NCBI GenBank assembly: GCA_031550975.1
Contig: JAVBOC010000005.1
Coordinates: forward strand, 62,001 to 126,000
Direction: 5' to 3'
DNA from: UBA947 sp031550975
Lineage (GTDB): Bacteria > Cyanobacteriota > Vampirovibrionia > Gastranaerophilales > Gastranaerophilaceae
Length of the DNA stretch: 64,000 nucleotides
Both the position numbers and the translations under genes were made by a program. This document shows positions 1 through 8,355 of the stretch, in pieces. Numbering within the stretch: the stretch's first letter is position 1; each line of letters starts with the position of its first letter. Under the pieces are notes generated by a model. It did no database searches, was not told the DNA's origin, and saw only the letters and a program-made list of their open reading frames with translations.

Positions 1-44
1 TTTTTTAGTTTTTCCTTTCAGAGGTAAATTTTGGGTTTATTCCT

Positions 45-764
45 CTATCCTGCCATTTGCATCGGCCCTTCAAGTGAAGCCGCTACAAACTGTTTTGTGT
101 ACTCGTTGCCTTGGTCGAGCATTTGTTTTGGAGTTCCCTCAAAAACAATCTTCCCGCCATACAACATTATGACCCGATCTGCGGTTCTTTCAATAGTTGA
201 CATTTGGTGGGTTACAACTATTGAAGACGCACGGGTTTCGTCCTTGAGCCTAACAATATAATCCTCAATCAAAGTTGATGAAATCGGATCCAAACCGGAA
301 GTCGGTTCGTCATATAGAATCGAATTAGGCCCCGTCACTATGGCTCGCGCGAAGCTTACACGCTTCTGCATGCCACCGGAAAGCTCGGACGGAAACTTGT
401 CTTCAATCCCTTTTAAACCAACAAGTTCCAGCTTTTCCGCAACTATTTTTTTAATATCTTCTTCTGTATATTTTTTTCTCATATCCCGACGTTCGTGCAG
501 CGCAAAAGCAATGTTATCGTAAACATTTAAACTGTCGAATAACGCCGAATATTGGAAAACCATCCCAATATTGCCGTCAGAAGTGATAATTTCACCGCTG
601 TCGGGCTTAATAAGTCCGCAGATAAGTTTCAGCACGGTACTTTTCCCTGAGCCGCTAAAGCCGACGACAGCAAGAGTTTCGCCGCTCTCTACCTTAAAAG
701 AGATATCGTCAATAACCTTTCTCTCATTAAATGCTTTTGTTAAATTTTTAACTTCAATACTCAT
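45..764 (-). CDS. mlaF: Mla/Mce-type ABC transporter ATP-binding protein (MlaF-like)
   Basis: Cytoplasmic ATPase subunit of an MlaFEDB-type phospholipid transporter between inner and outer membrane. The 239-residue length suits the family. Visible motifs are Walker A GFSGSGKS near residues 35-42, a Q-loop (VFQYSALFDS) near 69-78, the ABC signature LSGGMQKR near 128-135 and Walker B with ILYDEPTSGLDP near 149-160. The permease gene lies just upstream on the same strand with an 18-base gap, so they form one operon. The few bases left of the stop contain an AAAGGAAAA-type ribosome site, so a third gene, probably the MlaD/MCE subunit, should begin just outside the window. The family call is firm; the substrate is inferred. 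Confidence 0.9.
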   Translation of the reverse strand: MSIEVKNLTKAFNERKVIDDISFKVESGETLAVVGFSGSGKSTVLKLICGLIKPDSGEIITSDGNIGMVFQYSALFDSLNVYDNIAFALHERRDMRKKYTEEDIKKIVAEKLELVGLKGIEDKFPSELSGGMQKRVSFARAIVTGPNSILYDEPTSGLDPISSTLIEDYIVRLKDETRASSIVVTHQMSTIERTADRVIMLYGGKIVFEGTPKQMLDQGNEYTKQFVAASLEGPMQMAG

Positions 765-782
765 CTACTAACCTATTATATA

Positions 783-1604
783 CTAAAAGAAATATGCAAT
801 GGCAAAAAACATGTCTATTATGACGATTGCCACGAAAGACCAAACAACAGCCTTTGTTGTAGCCTCCCCAACGCCTTTTGCGCCGCCTTTTGCGTAGTAT
901 CCGCACGAACAGCTTATAAGCGCGATTGTCGCGCCAAAACAGACTGCTTTTTCTAAACTCACAAACAAATCCTTTGTATAAATCCCCAGCCATGCCGATT
1001 CAAAGAACGCACGATAGCTTAAGCCTGCTGTTAAGTCAGAAGTTACAGCGCCTGCCAAAACGCCGACTACAAGGGCGATTATGGTGATAACAGGCATCAT
1101 AAATATTCCTGATAAGACTCTTGGGACAAAAAGATAGCGCACAGGTTCAACTTTTAGGACTTCAATCGCGTCAATTTGTTCTGTAACCCGCATTGTAGCA
1201 ATTTCTGAAGCCAGCGATGAACCAATCATAGAAATTATCGCAAAACCCGACATTATTACCGCTAATTCGCGCACAACCAGGATTGAAATCGCCATCCCGA
1301 CGAAGTGCCCGCCCCCTTGTTTAACCATTTCTTTTGCCACTTGAGAGGCCACAATTATAATTGACATACTTTCAATTGAAAGCGTAATTGGAAGCGAAGT
1401 TATTCCAAAACGGTGGCATTGTTCCATGACTTCTCTCCAGCTGATTTGGCCTTTTAGAATGTATTTGAAAGTTTCAATCCCGTTTTGAGTAATTTGTCCG
1501 AGCGTTTCAAAAAATATGGAGAACTGTTCAAGCACCCCCATAAAAATCTGATAAGTCGCAGATTTTTTATAATATTTTTGAATCCCCGTTATTACATCAA
1601 TCAT
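783..1604 (-). CDS. mlaE: MlaE-like ABC transporter permease
   Basis: Integral membrane permease of the MlaE/DUF140 family, partner of the ATPase downstream. It has several hydrophobic segments and the family-typical central stretch around MRVTEQIDAIEVLKVEP, which matches the coupling region conserved in MlaE proteins. I chose the start at 1604 rather than the ATG at 1619, because the sequence right after that upstream ATG is TATAAT, placed exactly six bases before the 1604 ATG; the upstream ATG therefore overlaps the probable -10 box. The gene is divergent from padR. With mlaF here and an MlaA-type protein at 46154, it suggests a full Mla-like lipid pathway. The family is confident; direction of transport is not. 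Confidence 0.9.
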   Translation of the reverse strand: MIDVITGIQKYYKKSATYQIFMGVLEQFSIFFETLGQITQNGIETFKYILKGQISWREVMEQCHRFGITSLPITLSIESMSIIIVASQVAKEMVKQGGGHFVGMAISILVVRELAVIMSGFAIISMIGSSLASEIATMRVTEQIDAIEVLKVEPVRYLFVPRVLSGIFMMPVITIIALVVGVLAGAVTSDLTAGLSYRAFFESAWLGIYTKDLFVSLEKAVCFGATIALISCSCGYYAKGGAKGVGEATTKAVVWSFVAIVIIDMFFAIAYFF

Positions 1605-1610
1605 TTGATT

Positions 1611-1616
1611 ATTATA
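1611..1616 (-). promoter_or_regulatory. -10 box of mlaE, leaderless arrangement
   Basis: TATAAT read on the minus strand, six bases before the chosen mlaE ATG. Transcription would start at or next to the A of the ATG. There is no Shine-Dalgarno sequence. Confidence 0.5.
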
Positions 1617-1658
1617 CATTAAATTATTCTATTTGTCTCACACATCTCTTTATTATGC

Positions 1659-1664
1659 TATAAT
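1659..1664 (+). promoter_or_regulatory. Extended -10 box of the PadR gene, leaderless arrangement
   Basis: TGCTATAAT (TGn plus TATAAT) ends six bases before the ATG at 1671, with no ribosome-binding site between. This predicts a leaderless mRNA. Confidence 0.6.
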
Positions 1665-1670
1665 CAATGT

Positions 1671-2189
1671 ATGATAGAATTGCTGATACTACATTCCATC
1701 CTAAAGCGTGAACTCACAATGTATGGGATTTCAAAATACATTGAAGAAAATTTTGGTGCTTATACCAATCCGAGTTTTGGTGCGATAAAACCGGCATTGC
1801 GCAGGCTGGAAGAAAAAGGCTTTTTGACCCTGCGTAAATCAATGTCAGAAGGCGGAAAATTATCAGTCTATTACACACTCACGGCTGGCGGAAAAGATGA
1901 ACTTGTGCGGCTTTTGTTGGAAGACCTGAGCGAAAACCCGCTGCAATTTATCTCTAACGCGCGCATAAAGCTCTCTTGCGCGGCTGTTTTGAATACCGAT
2001 GAGCGCAAAAGATTGTTCTTTAACATAAAATCTTTAGCACTGTTTCACAAAAATAAAGCCGAAAGCATTTTAAACGATGACTACAACAAGCCGGATTTTT
2101 ACCGCACAATTGTTTTAGATAACGCGCTTTGCGAGTTCAAGAATTTTATAACCATTGTTGAAGGGCTAGAAAAAGACAATAAGGGGTAA
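1671..2189 (+). CDS. PadR-family transcriptional regulator
   Basis: Winged-helix DNA-binding protein of 172 residues. The N-terminal ~85 residues carry the PadR hallmarks: LLILHSILKRELTMYGISKYIE (shown in part), PALRRLEEKGFLT and the wing YYTLTAGGKDEL. The C-terminal half is helical, as in PadR proteins with a dimerisation helix bundle. It is divergent from mlaE across a short promoter region, so it may control the Mla operon or itself; this is inference. Start at 1671 follows an extended -10 by six bases. A dispersed ~60-base repeat begins at its stop codon. Confidence 0.85.
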   Translation: MIELLILHSILKRELTMYGISKYIEENFGAYTNPSFGAIKPALRRLEEKGFLTLRKSMSEGGKLSVYYTLTAGGKDELVRLLLEDLSENPLQFISNARIKLSCAAVLNTDERKRLFFNIKSLALFHKNKAESILNDDYNKPDFYRTIVLDNALCEFKNFITIVEGLEKDNKG

Positions 2190-2241
2190 ATGTTTTGGGT
2201 GGTTTAGACAAGTCCAATATTGGCAAACATGGGGGAACAAA
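2182..2241 (+). repeat. Dispersed intergenic repeat R1, copy 1
   Basis: About 60 bases filling the gap between the PadR stop and the next start. It shares the word ACAAGTCCAATATTGGCAAA and flanking AGGGGTAAAT with the minus strand of 31441-31502, where the copy also lies between a stop and the next ATG. CCAATATTGG is palindromic. Confidence 0.7.
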
Positions 2242-2244
2242 TAA

Positions 2245-3504
2245 ATGCCCGCGATAGTTAGTAAAGTGCTTGACGGTTCGATTGCGCAGGAATTAGAAAT
2301 CAAACCGGGCGACGAGATTCTTTCCATTGATGACACTGTGATGCAGGATTTGATTGATTATAACTTCTTATGTAAATCTGAAATTTTAACATTGGAGCTT
2401 GAAGACGGGATTTACGAGATTGAAAAAGATTATGATGAAGACCTCGGAATAGTCTTTGAGAGCGCGGTTTTTGATAAAGTAAAACCGTGTTTGAACAAAT
2501 GCATTTTTTGTTTTGTTGACCAACAGCCCGAAGGTTTGCGTGAAACGCTCTACATAAAAGATGACGATTATAGGCTCTCATACCTTCAGGGCACTTATAT
2601 TACGCTCACAAACCTCAAAGAAGAGGACAAAGAGCGAATCGCGCGGATGCATCTTGGGCCGTTTTATATTTCTGTTCATGCAACAAACCCGGAGTTGCGC
2701 GTTCGTATGTTAAAAAACCCTAATGCGGGTAAAATTATGGAGCAGTTGAAGTGGTTTAACAAAAATGACATTCCGTTTCATGCACAAATTGTGCTTTGCC
2801 CGGGAATAAATGATGGCACGGAATTGGAACGCACCTTAAAAGACTTAAACACTTTTGGGGAAAACCTTTTGTCTGTCGCGATTGTGCCGGTTGGCTTAAC
2901 ACAGTTTAGAGATGAGCCGCTAAAAAGAGCGGATAAAGAGGTTGCCAAGGAAACTCTAAAAATTGCTTCAAAATACCCAAAAGTTTGCTGTTCGGATGAG
3001 TTTTTCCTGCTCGGGGGTAAAAGTATACCTGATGCGAGTTATTACGGTAATTTCTCTCAGCTTGAAGACGGTGTGGGTTCAATAAGATTACTCTTAGACG
3101 ATTTTAATTCGCTCAAACTTCCTAAAGGAATAAAGAAACCGTTAAATGTTGTGTTCGCTTCATCGTATGCTGCAAAAGACGCGATGGAGACAATTTCGCA
3201 AAAATTAAACAAAATCCAAAATCTGAAAACATCTGTCCTGCCTGTTAAATCAAATTACTGGGGCGATGACATTACCGTTGCAGGCTTAATTACCTCCGAT
3301 GACCTGATTAATACCGTTAAGCCTCTAAACCTCCAAGCCTCCAAGCCTCTGATTGTAATTCCCTCAATTATGTTAAAACCGTTTAGCGAAGACTTTTTGG
3401 ATGGCAAAACCCTTGATTATGTGCGCCAACAAACAGGCTTAAACTTTTTTGTAATCCAAGATATTTATTCGATGAAAGAATTTGTTGATTATTTAAGCAA
3501 CTAG
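2245..3504 (+). CDS. DUF512 family radical SAM protein with PDZ domain
   Basis: A 419-residue protein of the DUF512 radical SAM family. The N-terminus (residues ~1-60, with KPGDEILSIDD) is PDZ-like. The radical SAM cluster motif is CLNKCIFC (CxxxCxxC) near residues 82-89, followed by a long conserved domain with GTYITLTNL and FHAQIVLCPGINDG. The family is widespread in cyanobacteria and Clostridia, but its substrate is unknown to me. It follows padR after a repeat element; co-transcription is possible. The family call is firm, the function open. Confidence 0.9.
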   Translation: MPAIVSKVLDGSIAQELEIKPGDEILSIDDTVMQDLIDYNFLCKSEILTLELEDGIYEIEKDYDEDLGIVFESAVFDKVKPCLNKCIFCFVDQQPEGLRETLYIKDDDYRLSYLQGTYITLTNLKEEDKERIARMHLGPFYISVHATNPELRVRMLKNPNAGKIMEQLKWFNKNDIPFHAQIVLCPGINDGTELERTLKDLNTFGENLLSVAIVPVGLTQFRDEPLKRADKEVAKETLKIASKYPKVCCSDEFFLLGGKSIPDASYYGNFSQLEDGVGSIRLLLDDFNSLKLPKGIKKPLNVVFASSYAAKDAMETISQKLNKIQNLKTSVLPVKSNYWGDDITVAGLITSDDLINTVKPLNLQASKPLIVIPSIMLKPFSEDFLDGKTLDYVRQQTGLNFFVIQDIYSMKEFVDYLSN

Positions 3505-3507
3505 ACT

Positions 3508-3640
3508 AAAGTCATCCTTTCGGATTATTTGGGGCGTCGTGGGAGTAACGTCCCACTCCTGCTTACGGGCTGGGTCACTGCGTGACACGGCGCCCTCCCA
3601 AAAATCCGACTTCCTGGCAATGAAAACTGACGCCCCATAG
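3508..3640 (+). repeat. Structured intergenic repeat R2, copy 1
   Basis: Non-coding stretch between the DUF512 gene and the small secreted protein. It holds a hairpin GTGGGA-GTAACG-TCCCAC (3539-3556), a second GTCAC-TGC-GTGAC, and a long-range pairing between GGGGCGTC near 3531 and GACGCCCC near 3629. A shorter relative at 35871-35940 has the same GGGAGTAACRTCCC hairpin and the same CCAAAAATCCG-like end. It could be a repeat or a structured RNA. Confidence 0.55.
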
Positions 3641-3671
3641 TGTAAGCTGGGTAAAAAGAAAGGATTTTTCA

Positions 3672-4013
3672 ATGAAAAAGATATTAATAATTTCAGGTTT
3701 GATCGCTCTGGCGGCGTTGACCACTTCGCCGGCGATATTTGCAGCACCTATGGGATCTGTCATTGCTGCTTGCAACCTGACCGGGGGAGCTTGTTCCGGG
3801 TCAAACTTATACCGTTCACCCTTACAGGATAAACTTATGCCAAACACGGTGAATCAAATCCAAAGACCGGATTACTTTCAAAAACCAAATACGGAAACGA
3901 ATTTTGGCATTAACCAACCCGCTGCGATTGAAGGTCCGGAAGACGGAATATACAGCCCGAACTGTCAGTTTGGCGTATGTATGCCTACTGCCGAAGAAGC
4001 CGTGCCTAGATAG
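3672..4013 (+). CDS. Small exported protein of unknown function
   Basis: A 113-residue protein I cannot assign. It starts with a clear signal peptide (MKKILIISGLIALAALTTS, then a likely cut after IFAA near residue 25). The mature part is rich in Pro and Asn with four Cys (two near residues 34-41, two near the C-terminus in NCQFGVCMP), which could form disulphides outside the cytoplasm. An AAAGGA ribosome site precedes the ATG. It sits downstream of a structured repeat and convergent with the next gene. It is likely a real periplasmic or surface protein. Confidence 0.7.
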   Translation: MKKILIISGLIALAALTTSPAIFAAPMGSVIAACNLTGGACSGSNLYRSPLQDKLMPNTVNQIQRPDYFQKPNTETNFGINQPAAIEGPEDGIYSPNCQFGVCMPTAEEAVPR

Positions 4014-4018
4014 AAAAC

Positions 4019-4519
4019 TTATTTTCTGACATCCAAGCGCTTAATGATTTTATTATCTAAGCCTTTGTTAATGGCGGATGATATTTTGTTTGCCTGACCT
4101 AAATAAGCACTAAGTTTCTCGTAATTTTCCGTGGCCTCGCCATAAGGAACTTTCATCATAATTAGTTCATCGACACTTTTGTTAATCTCTGACAGGGTGT
4201 CGATTGACTCTCCAAGTGCGTTGAGTGTCTTGAATTTAGCGGAGAACCTTGCGAGGAATTTTTTCAGGAAGAACCGGTAAAATCTCAATGCAACAGACAT
4301 TTTGTCTTTTTCACGCCGTTTGGCTTCTTGTTTAATAAGCTCCTGTTCAACCGCAGGCGGGGTGTGCTGCAGAATCTTGTTGTCATAATCATTTATGCGC
4401 ACAACATTGGGCTTTGCAGGCTGCGGACGGGCATTCCAAGGGTGTGCGGGTTCCTCTTTAGGGCGCGTCCCGTACATGCTTATTATATGCTGAATGTACC
4501 CACTACTGTTGTTCACCAT
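4019..4519 (-). CDS. Hypothetical helical protein
   Basis: A 166-residue protein with no family I recognise. The first ~55 residues are Pro/Asn-rich and probably disordered; the rest is charged and helical (EQELIKQEAKRREKDK, then repeated amphipathic helices to the end). There is no signal peptide or membrane segment. It is preceded by AAAAGG close to the ATG, and follows the LptF/G gene on the same strand with a ~50-base gap, so it may be its operon partner. It ends six bases from the convergent secreted-protein gene. Confidence 0.6.
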   Translation of the reverse strand: MVNNSSGYIQHIISMYGTRPKEEPAHPWNARPQPAKPNVVRINDYDNKILQHTPPAVEQELIKQEAKRREKDKMSVALRFYRFFLKKFLARFSAKFKTLNALGESIDTLSEINKSVDELIMMKVPYGEATENYEKLSAYLGQANKISSAINKGLDNKIIKRLDVRK

Positions 4520-4569
4520 AACCTTTTAAACCCCGAACATAAAAATAATTGCTTCAATATTAAATTTTG

Positions 4570-5694
4570 TTAATTTATCGTGTATACCTTCCTATAGTAT
4601 AGCACCAGACCGATAGCGGTCAAGATAATATTAGGCATCCAAGCTGCCAGGAGTGGATTAATCGTGCCGACTTCACCGAATGAAATTGATAAGTGGTGGA
4701 TCAGATAATAAACGAAAATAATTAAGATACTAAATAAAAACCCTCTGTTGTAACGCACACGTGGCGGAGTTATCGCCAACGGAACGCCTATTAATACAAG
4801 CGCAAAGGTAGTTAGCGGCAATGCAAGCTTGTCGTGCAGTTGTACCTGAATACTGTTTTTGAGTTCTTCATCAAGTTCGGTTTTACGGATATACTTTAAT
4901 AACTTGGCAAAATTCATTTCTTGCGCGATGTTTTTGTTTAATTCTTTTGTTAGGTTTTCCAGCCCAAATATCATAGTTGATTCTTCAAAAAGAGCGGTGT
5001 TTAGAATTCTGTCTTCTGAACCGATTGTATAGATAACAGCTTTTTGGAACTCCCAACCTTCAGGAGAGGTCTTTCCCTCATCAGCCTGTAACACCTGAAT
5101 AGCACCTTCTTTCGAGGTATCAAGAACGGTGATATTGTGCAAAACTTTGTCTTTACAATATCCAACATAGAACAATCTTTCCAAACTGCCGTCTTTTGAC
5201 GGATAGCTTATGGTGAAATTCTCTTTGCCTTCGGGTACATTTTTTTGACCAAATGCCCACAGTGCAAGGTCTTTGGATTGCTTAGACATAATCGGCACAA
5301 GGCTTTCGTTTACGACGAAACTGAAAAGTGACATAAGAAGCGCGAAAATAAATATCGGTTTTGCGATTCTGTTAAGCCCAACTCCGCAAGCCTTTAAAAC
5401 GGTGATTTCAGAAGCAAGACTAAGTCTGTTTAAGGTCATGACGGTCGCCAAAAGAACGCCCATCGGGATTGCCATTACGATGATTGACGGGAGGTTCAAG
5501 ATAATCATCATGAAAGCGACTTTAAAAGGAATTCCGAATTTAGAAATCTGTTTAACAAGCGTGATGAACGTATCAGACGCAAAGATTATGGAAGTAAAAA
5601 TACAAACTCCCATAATAAACATCTCAATAACCTGACGCAGAATGTATCTGTCAAGAGTATTGATATTCTTTAATTGCTCGACAATCCTTTTCAT
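4570..5694 (-). CDS. LptF/LptG family LPS export permease (YjgP/YjgQ)
   Basis: Inner-membrane permease of the LptB2FG exporter that lifts lipopolysaccharide out of the inner membrane. The 374-residue length and layout match: three N-terminal membrane segments (about residues 15-120), a large periplasmic beta-rich region, then three C-terminal segments (about 285-368). The segment RLSLASEITVLKACGVGLNRI is the conserved coupling region (shown without its neighbours). Only one of the two paralogues is here; one gene may serve both roles, or the second may be elsewhere. TATAAT and TAATAT lie eight and six bases before the ATG, so this mRNA may also be leaderless. Confidence 0.9.
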   Translation of the reverse strand: MKRIVEQLKNINTLDRYILRQVIEMFIMGVCIFTSIIFASDTFITLVKQISKFGIPFKVAFMMIILNLPSIIVMAIPMGVLLATVMTLNRLSLASEITVLKACGVGLNRIAKPIFIFALLMSLFSFVVNESLVPIMSKQSKDLALWAFGQKNVPEGKENFTISYPSKDGSLERLFYVGYCKDKVLHNITVLDTSKEGAIQVLQADEGKTSPEGWEFQKAVIYTIGSEDRILNTALFEESTMIFGLENLTKELNKNIAQEMNFAKLLKYIRKTELDEELKNSIQVQLHDKLALPLTTFALVLIGVPLAITPPRVRYNRGFLFSILIIFVYYLIHHLSISFGEVGTINPLLAAWMPNIILTAIGLVLYYRKVYTIN

Positions 5695-5816
5695 ATTCCC
5701 ATATTATATTACAAGCGCATTCTAACAGTTGTAAATATTTGTAACTAACGCGTTCCCACGCCCTCTATTTGTATGATTTTAGGCATAATTGTTAAGAAAA
5801 ATTGCGCTTTTAATGA

Positions 5817-5822
5817 TATAAT
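5817..5822 (+). promoter_or_regulatory. Extended -10 promoter before the 80-residue MAGIQ protein
   Basis: TGATATAAT fits an extended -10. The predicted mRNA would have a ~48-base leader ending in a GTGAGG ribosome site. The rest of the 180-base gap to lptF shows no gene. Confidence 0.45.
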
Positions 5823-5876
5823 AATGACATTGGACAATTATTCATTAAATAATATATTGTAAATGGTGAGGTTAAA

Positions 5877-6119
5877 ATGGCAGGTATTCAAAGTTTATTA
5901 GCACAGGTTTTTAGAGCGACCGGGACACAAGTTGCGGCGCCCGTTCAGGCTCCGGTTACAACTACATCTCAAAATCGTAACCCGTTTGTAAATTACAACG
6001 GCAACAGCTTGAACAGCAATACTTATGCTAAAAACAGCCCTGTTCGCGGCGGATATTTTGCAGGCTATCACAATGGCAAGCAAAATATCGTTGGCCAAAG
6101 ACTATTTATAGAAGTATAA
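5877..6119 (+). CDS. Small protein with MAGIQ N-terminus
   Basis: An 80-residue protein of unknown function. It begins MAGIQSLLAQVF and is then low in charge and rich in Asn, Gly and Gln, with the look of an unfolded or surface-associated peptide. Its start is set by a strong GTGAGGTTAAA ribosome site. A second gene at 50276 has the same first five residues and the same kind of leader (GTGAGGATAACA), which supports both as real genes. It has no signal peptide or membrane segment. Followed by an AT-rich gap with a Met-rich mini-ORF and a terminator. Confidence 0.65.
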   Translation: MAGIQSLLAQVFRATGTQVAAPVQAPVTTTSQNRNPFVNYNGNSLNSNTYAKNSPVRGGYFAGYHNGKQNIVGQRLFIEV

Positions 6120-6183
6120 TTGTAACATTTTTTTTACTATGTAAGTAGCAGTATTGACAAAGTATTCAATACGCGCTATCCTG

Positions 6184-6291
6184 ATGGGTGAAATGATTAA
6201 ACAAATCGCAAATATGATGAATATGGCTATGATGAACATGCACATGATGATGCGCATGGAATTTTCGTTAGTCAGAATTCGGATCATGTAA
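6184..6291 (+). CDS. Possible Met-rich 35-residue peptide
   Basis: An open frame of 35 codons in which 13 are Met, ending 26 bases before a strong terminator hairpin. A TTGACA-N17-TATCCT promoter-like pair precedes it, but the -10 is so close to the ATG that the first usable start may be the internal Met at codon 4. There is no clear ribosome site. Met-rich peptides can bind copper or membranes, but nothing here proves function. The terminator shows that some transcript ends here; whether it encodes this peptide or belongs to the upstream gene is open. Confidence 0.35.
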   Translation: MGEMIKQIANMMNMAMMNMHMMMRMEFSLVRIRIM

Positions 6292-6316
6292 TTTGATTTG
6301 AGATAAAAGATTTTTT

Positions 6317-6349
6317 AAGGGCTAACGAACATATTTCGTTAGCCCTTTT
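6317..6349 (+). terminator. Rho-independent terminator
   Basis: A 13-base-pair perfect stem (AAGGGCTAACGAA paired with TTCGTTAGCCCTT), 5-base loop and T-run. It ends the transcript of the MAGIQ gene and/or the Met-rich frame. Confidence 0.85.
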
Positions 6350-6392
6350 AACGTGGCAAGAAATATAAATAGATAGGAAAAGGTAAAAGGAA

Positions 6393-7595
6393 ATGGCATT
6401 TAATTACGACGTAACACGACAAAATAGTTCACAACGATATTCTTCATTCAAAGCGGGCGTGAAGCTTCCGGCGGATTTGACGGATAATCTCGGCAAAGGT
6501 CAAAAACTTCTTGCAAAAATGATTGATGTGAAAGAAGGGGACAGCGGGCTTTCTCACTCGCGTTTTGTGCAAAATATAGTAACTCAGCTTGGTGCCACAT
6601 TGCCTTTCACCAGAAGCCTTGCAGACGCCTCAGAAAAGACTTTTTTAGAAGTTTTTGAAGGCGTGATTTTTTGTTATTTGCCGGTGATTCTCGGAAACAC
6701 TTTAGCAAAATCAAAAATGCTTAACAAAAACCCGAACAATCCTGCCTCAAAAGCAGCGTTGGTAATCGGCTGTACTGCGGTGCCTGCTGCGGGTTATGCG
6801 ATGAGTTTTGCCAAAAATCTGTTTACCCTAAAAGTCTTTAACAAAAGCGATTTTACAAATATTGTGAACCTTGATAAAAACAAAACGGAGTCAAAAGAAC
6901 AGCAGAAAAAAGTCGAAAAAAGTGCACTCTCCAGTATCAGAAATTCAGCAATAACAGCCGGTGTGGGGCTGGCTGCGGCGGTTGCGCTGGCGTCTTTAGG
7001 ACGTAACAGCAAAGGCGCAAATAAGTTTGGCGAAATCTTCTTAAACCCTGGTAAAAAAGCTTACCAATATATTGAAAAACAGGGCAAAAAAGTTCCGAAC
7101 GGACTGAAAAATTTCCTTGATAGTTACGGAAGCCTTGATTTTGCAAGAAGAAGTGATGGCACACTTGGGTTGGGCAAAGGACAGTTGGGTTTAACTGTTA
7201 CGGCTGCTGATTGCGGTTATTTCGGCGCGGCAAAAGATAGAGGCAAATTAGACTTCCTCGAAACAGCCACCCGCTTACCATTGGTCGCTTTGTATGTGAT
7301 TTTCGGCAGCGAATTATTCGACGCCGGTTTCAAAAAATATCTTCATAACAGGGGCAAATTCGCGGAGATTCTTACTAAAGACCCACAAGGCAATTTAAAC
7401 GTTGCAAAATTACAGGAGATTCCTGCAATAGCGAAAAAGTCCGGCAAAGAAGTTGGCGAGCTGTTCCGGGGCAAAGCGACAATCGCGATGGTTCCGTTTG
7501 CGTTTGGTATGCTCGTAATGGGTTCGTTCGTGGCGCTAATGAGCAGGCTTTGGACACAGCACAGATTTAATCAAGGGGTGCATAAGACAGCATGA
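6393..7595 (+). CDS. Lineage-type multi-pass membrane protein
   Basis: A 400-residue protein with no family I can name. Hydrophobic segments lie near residues 88-108, 120-138, 185-205, 295-312 and 366-388, and a charged region rich in Lys separates them. The N-terminus (NSSQRYSSFKAG near residues 11-22) is a loose version of the FG motif seen in other proteins here. Overall architecture resembles the 617-residue protein at 51079-52932: soluble helical blocks between hydrophobic segments and a final membrane segment before a short basic tail. The start has an AAAAGGAA ribosome site; the gene ends before a terminator hairpin. Confidence 0.75.
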   Translation: MAFNYDVTRQNSSQRYSSFKAGVKLPADLTDNLGKGQKLLAKMIDVKEGDSGLSHSRFVQNIVTQLGATLPFTRSLADASEKTFLEVFEGVIFCYLPVILGNTLAKSKMLNKNPNNPASKAALVIGCTAVPAAGYAMSFAKNLFTLKVFNKSDFTNIVNLDKNKTESKEQQKKVEKSALSSIRNSAITAGVGLAAAVALASLGRNSKGANKFGEIFLNPGKKAYQYIEKQGKKVPNGLKNFLDSYGSLDFARRSDGTLGLGKGQLGLTVTAADCGYFGAAKDRGKLDFLETATRLPLVALYVIFGSELFDAGFKKYLHNRGKFAEILTKDPQGNLNVAKLQEIPAIAKKSGKEVGELFRGKATIAMVPFAFGMLVMGSFVALMSRLWTQHRFNQGVHKTA

Positions 7596-7640
7596 AATTC
7601 TGCATGATTGGATATATAGAAATTCTACATTAATCTACAC

Positions 7641-7661
7641 GGCCTCGAGTGAGGCCTTTTT
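7641..7661 (+). terminator. Rho-independent terminator
   Basis: GGCCTC-GAGT-GAGGCC stem-loop followed by TTTTT, about 45 bases after the stop of the 400-residue membrane protein. Confidence 0.8.
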
Positions 7662-7668
7662 ATTCAAA

Positions 7669-7690
7669 ATTAACTAGCAAAAAAAATAAT
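7669..7690 (+). promoter_or_regulatory. TAACTAGCAAA motif, copy 1
   Basis: The word TAACTAGCAAA plus an A-run lies 19-40 bases before an FG-motif gene. It recurs at 8315 and 60177, each time before an FG-motif gene. Role unknown. Confidence 0.4.
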
Positions 7691-7709
7691 TACGAGGTTT
7701 AATTTAAAC

Positions 7710-8318
7710 ATGAAAATTTCCAACAACAATTCACCAAATTTCGGTACAAAAATATGTTTTGTCAGTTTAGGCGAACTTAACAAGCTCTCTGTTCCGCTCA
7801 GAGATTTGAAATTTGTCAGCTATTCAAGCCAGCCGGATTTAATGCGGGGCGCTGCCTCCTCTTATGGAGTAAAAACGTCTGTGAGTGGGGTTTTAGATTT
7901 CGGGAGAAATTTTTCATTGCTGCGCATCCGCAACCTGTTGAAAGATTTTAGAGAGAATCAATTCGTCCCGTCACGAATCAAAAGCGCGGTGCTAATAGGC
8001 GCTGCTGAACCGAAATCAGCTGAAAAACCGCCTTCAGTTTATACGAGAATCCAGGAGTATCTCACCCAATCAGGTAAAAAAGTTTCGACTTTCAAGCACA
8101 AAGCAGATACTTCTTCTGATTTGATATACATTCACCCACAAGATACTTTGTATGTTTGCACAAGAAGAAAGGGTCTCTTTGGGGTAAAAGAAGTTAAAGA
8201 TGTAAAAGGTCTGCAAAAAGCCCTGACTGATATTGCTGTTGCGCCGAACGACAGCCTACATATTGGAGGAGTTGAAATTTCACCGGCAAAGCATCCGGAG
8301 CTTTTTATCCAAAAATAA
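7710..8318 (+). CDS. FG-motif protein, tandem paralogue 1
   Basis: A 202-residue protein of unknown function. It begins MKISNNNSPNFGTKICFVS, whose NSPNFGTKI part matches the second paralogue (ASPSFGTKI). Alignment with the next gene by eye shows shared blocks: SQPDLM/KPDLM, FSLLRIRNLL/FTLFHILHYL, SAVLIGAAE/NIVLIGAAE, KVSTFKHK/NVSTLKHS, DTLYVCT/DTLFVYT and HPELF/YPELF. It looks like a small alpha/beta domain without signal peptide or membrane segment. The tandem copy 37 bases downstream suggests gene duplication and a shared operon. Confidence 0.75.
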   Translation: MKISNNNSPNFGTKICFVSLGELNKLSVPLRDLKFVSYSSQPDLMRGAASSYGVKTSVSGVLDFGRNFSLLRIRNLLKDFRENQFVPSRIKSAVLIGAAEPKSAEKPPSVYTRIQEYLTQSGKKVSTFKHKADTSSDLIYIHPQDTLYVCTRRKGLFGVKEVKDVKGLQKALTDIAVAPNDSLHIGGVEISPAKHPELFIQK

Positions 8319-8329
8319 CTAGCAAAAAA
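8315..8329 (+). promoter_or_regulatory. TAACTAGCAAA motif, copy 2
   Basis: Overlaps the TAA stop of the first paralogue and lies about 30 bases before the second paralogue. Same word as at 7671 and 60177. Confidence 0.4.
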
Positions 8330-8355
8330 CTTTGTTTACGGTTTTTGTTTTTTAA

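Noticed and set aside
3493..3847. Antisense open frames over the repeat and the secreted-protein gene
   Set aside because: They have no ribosome site, cross the structured repeat, and oppose a gene with a clear signal peptide.
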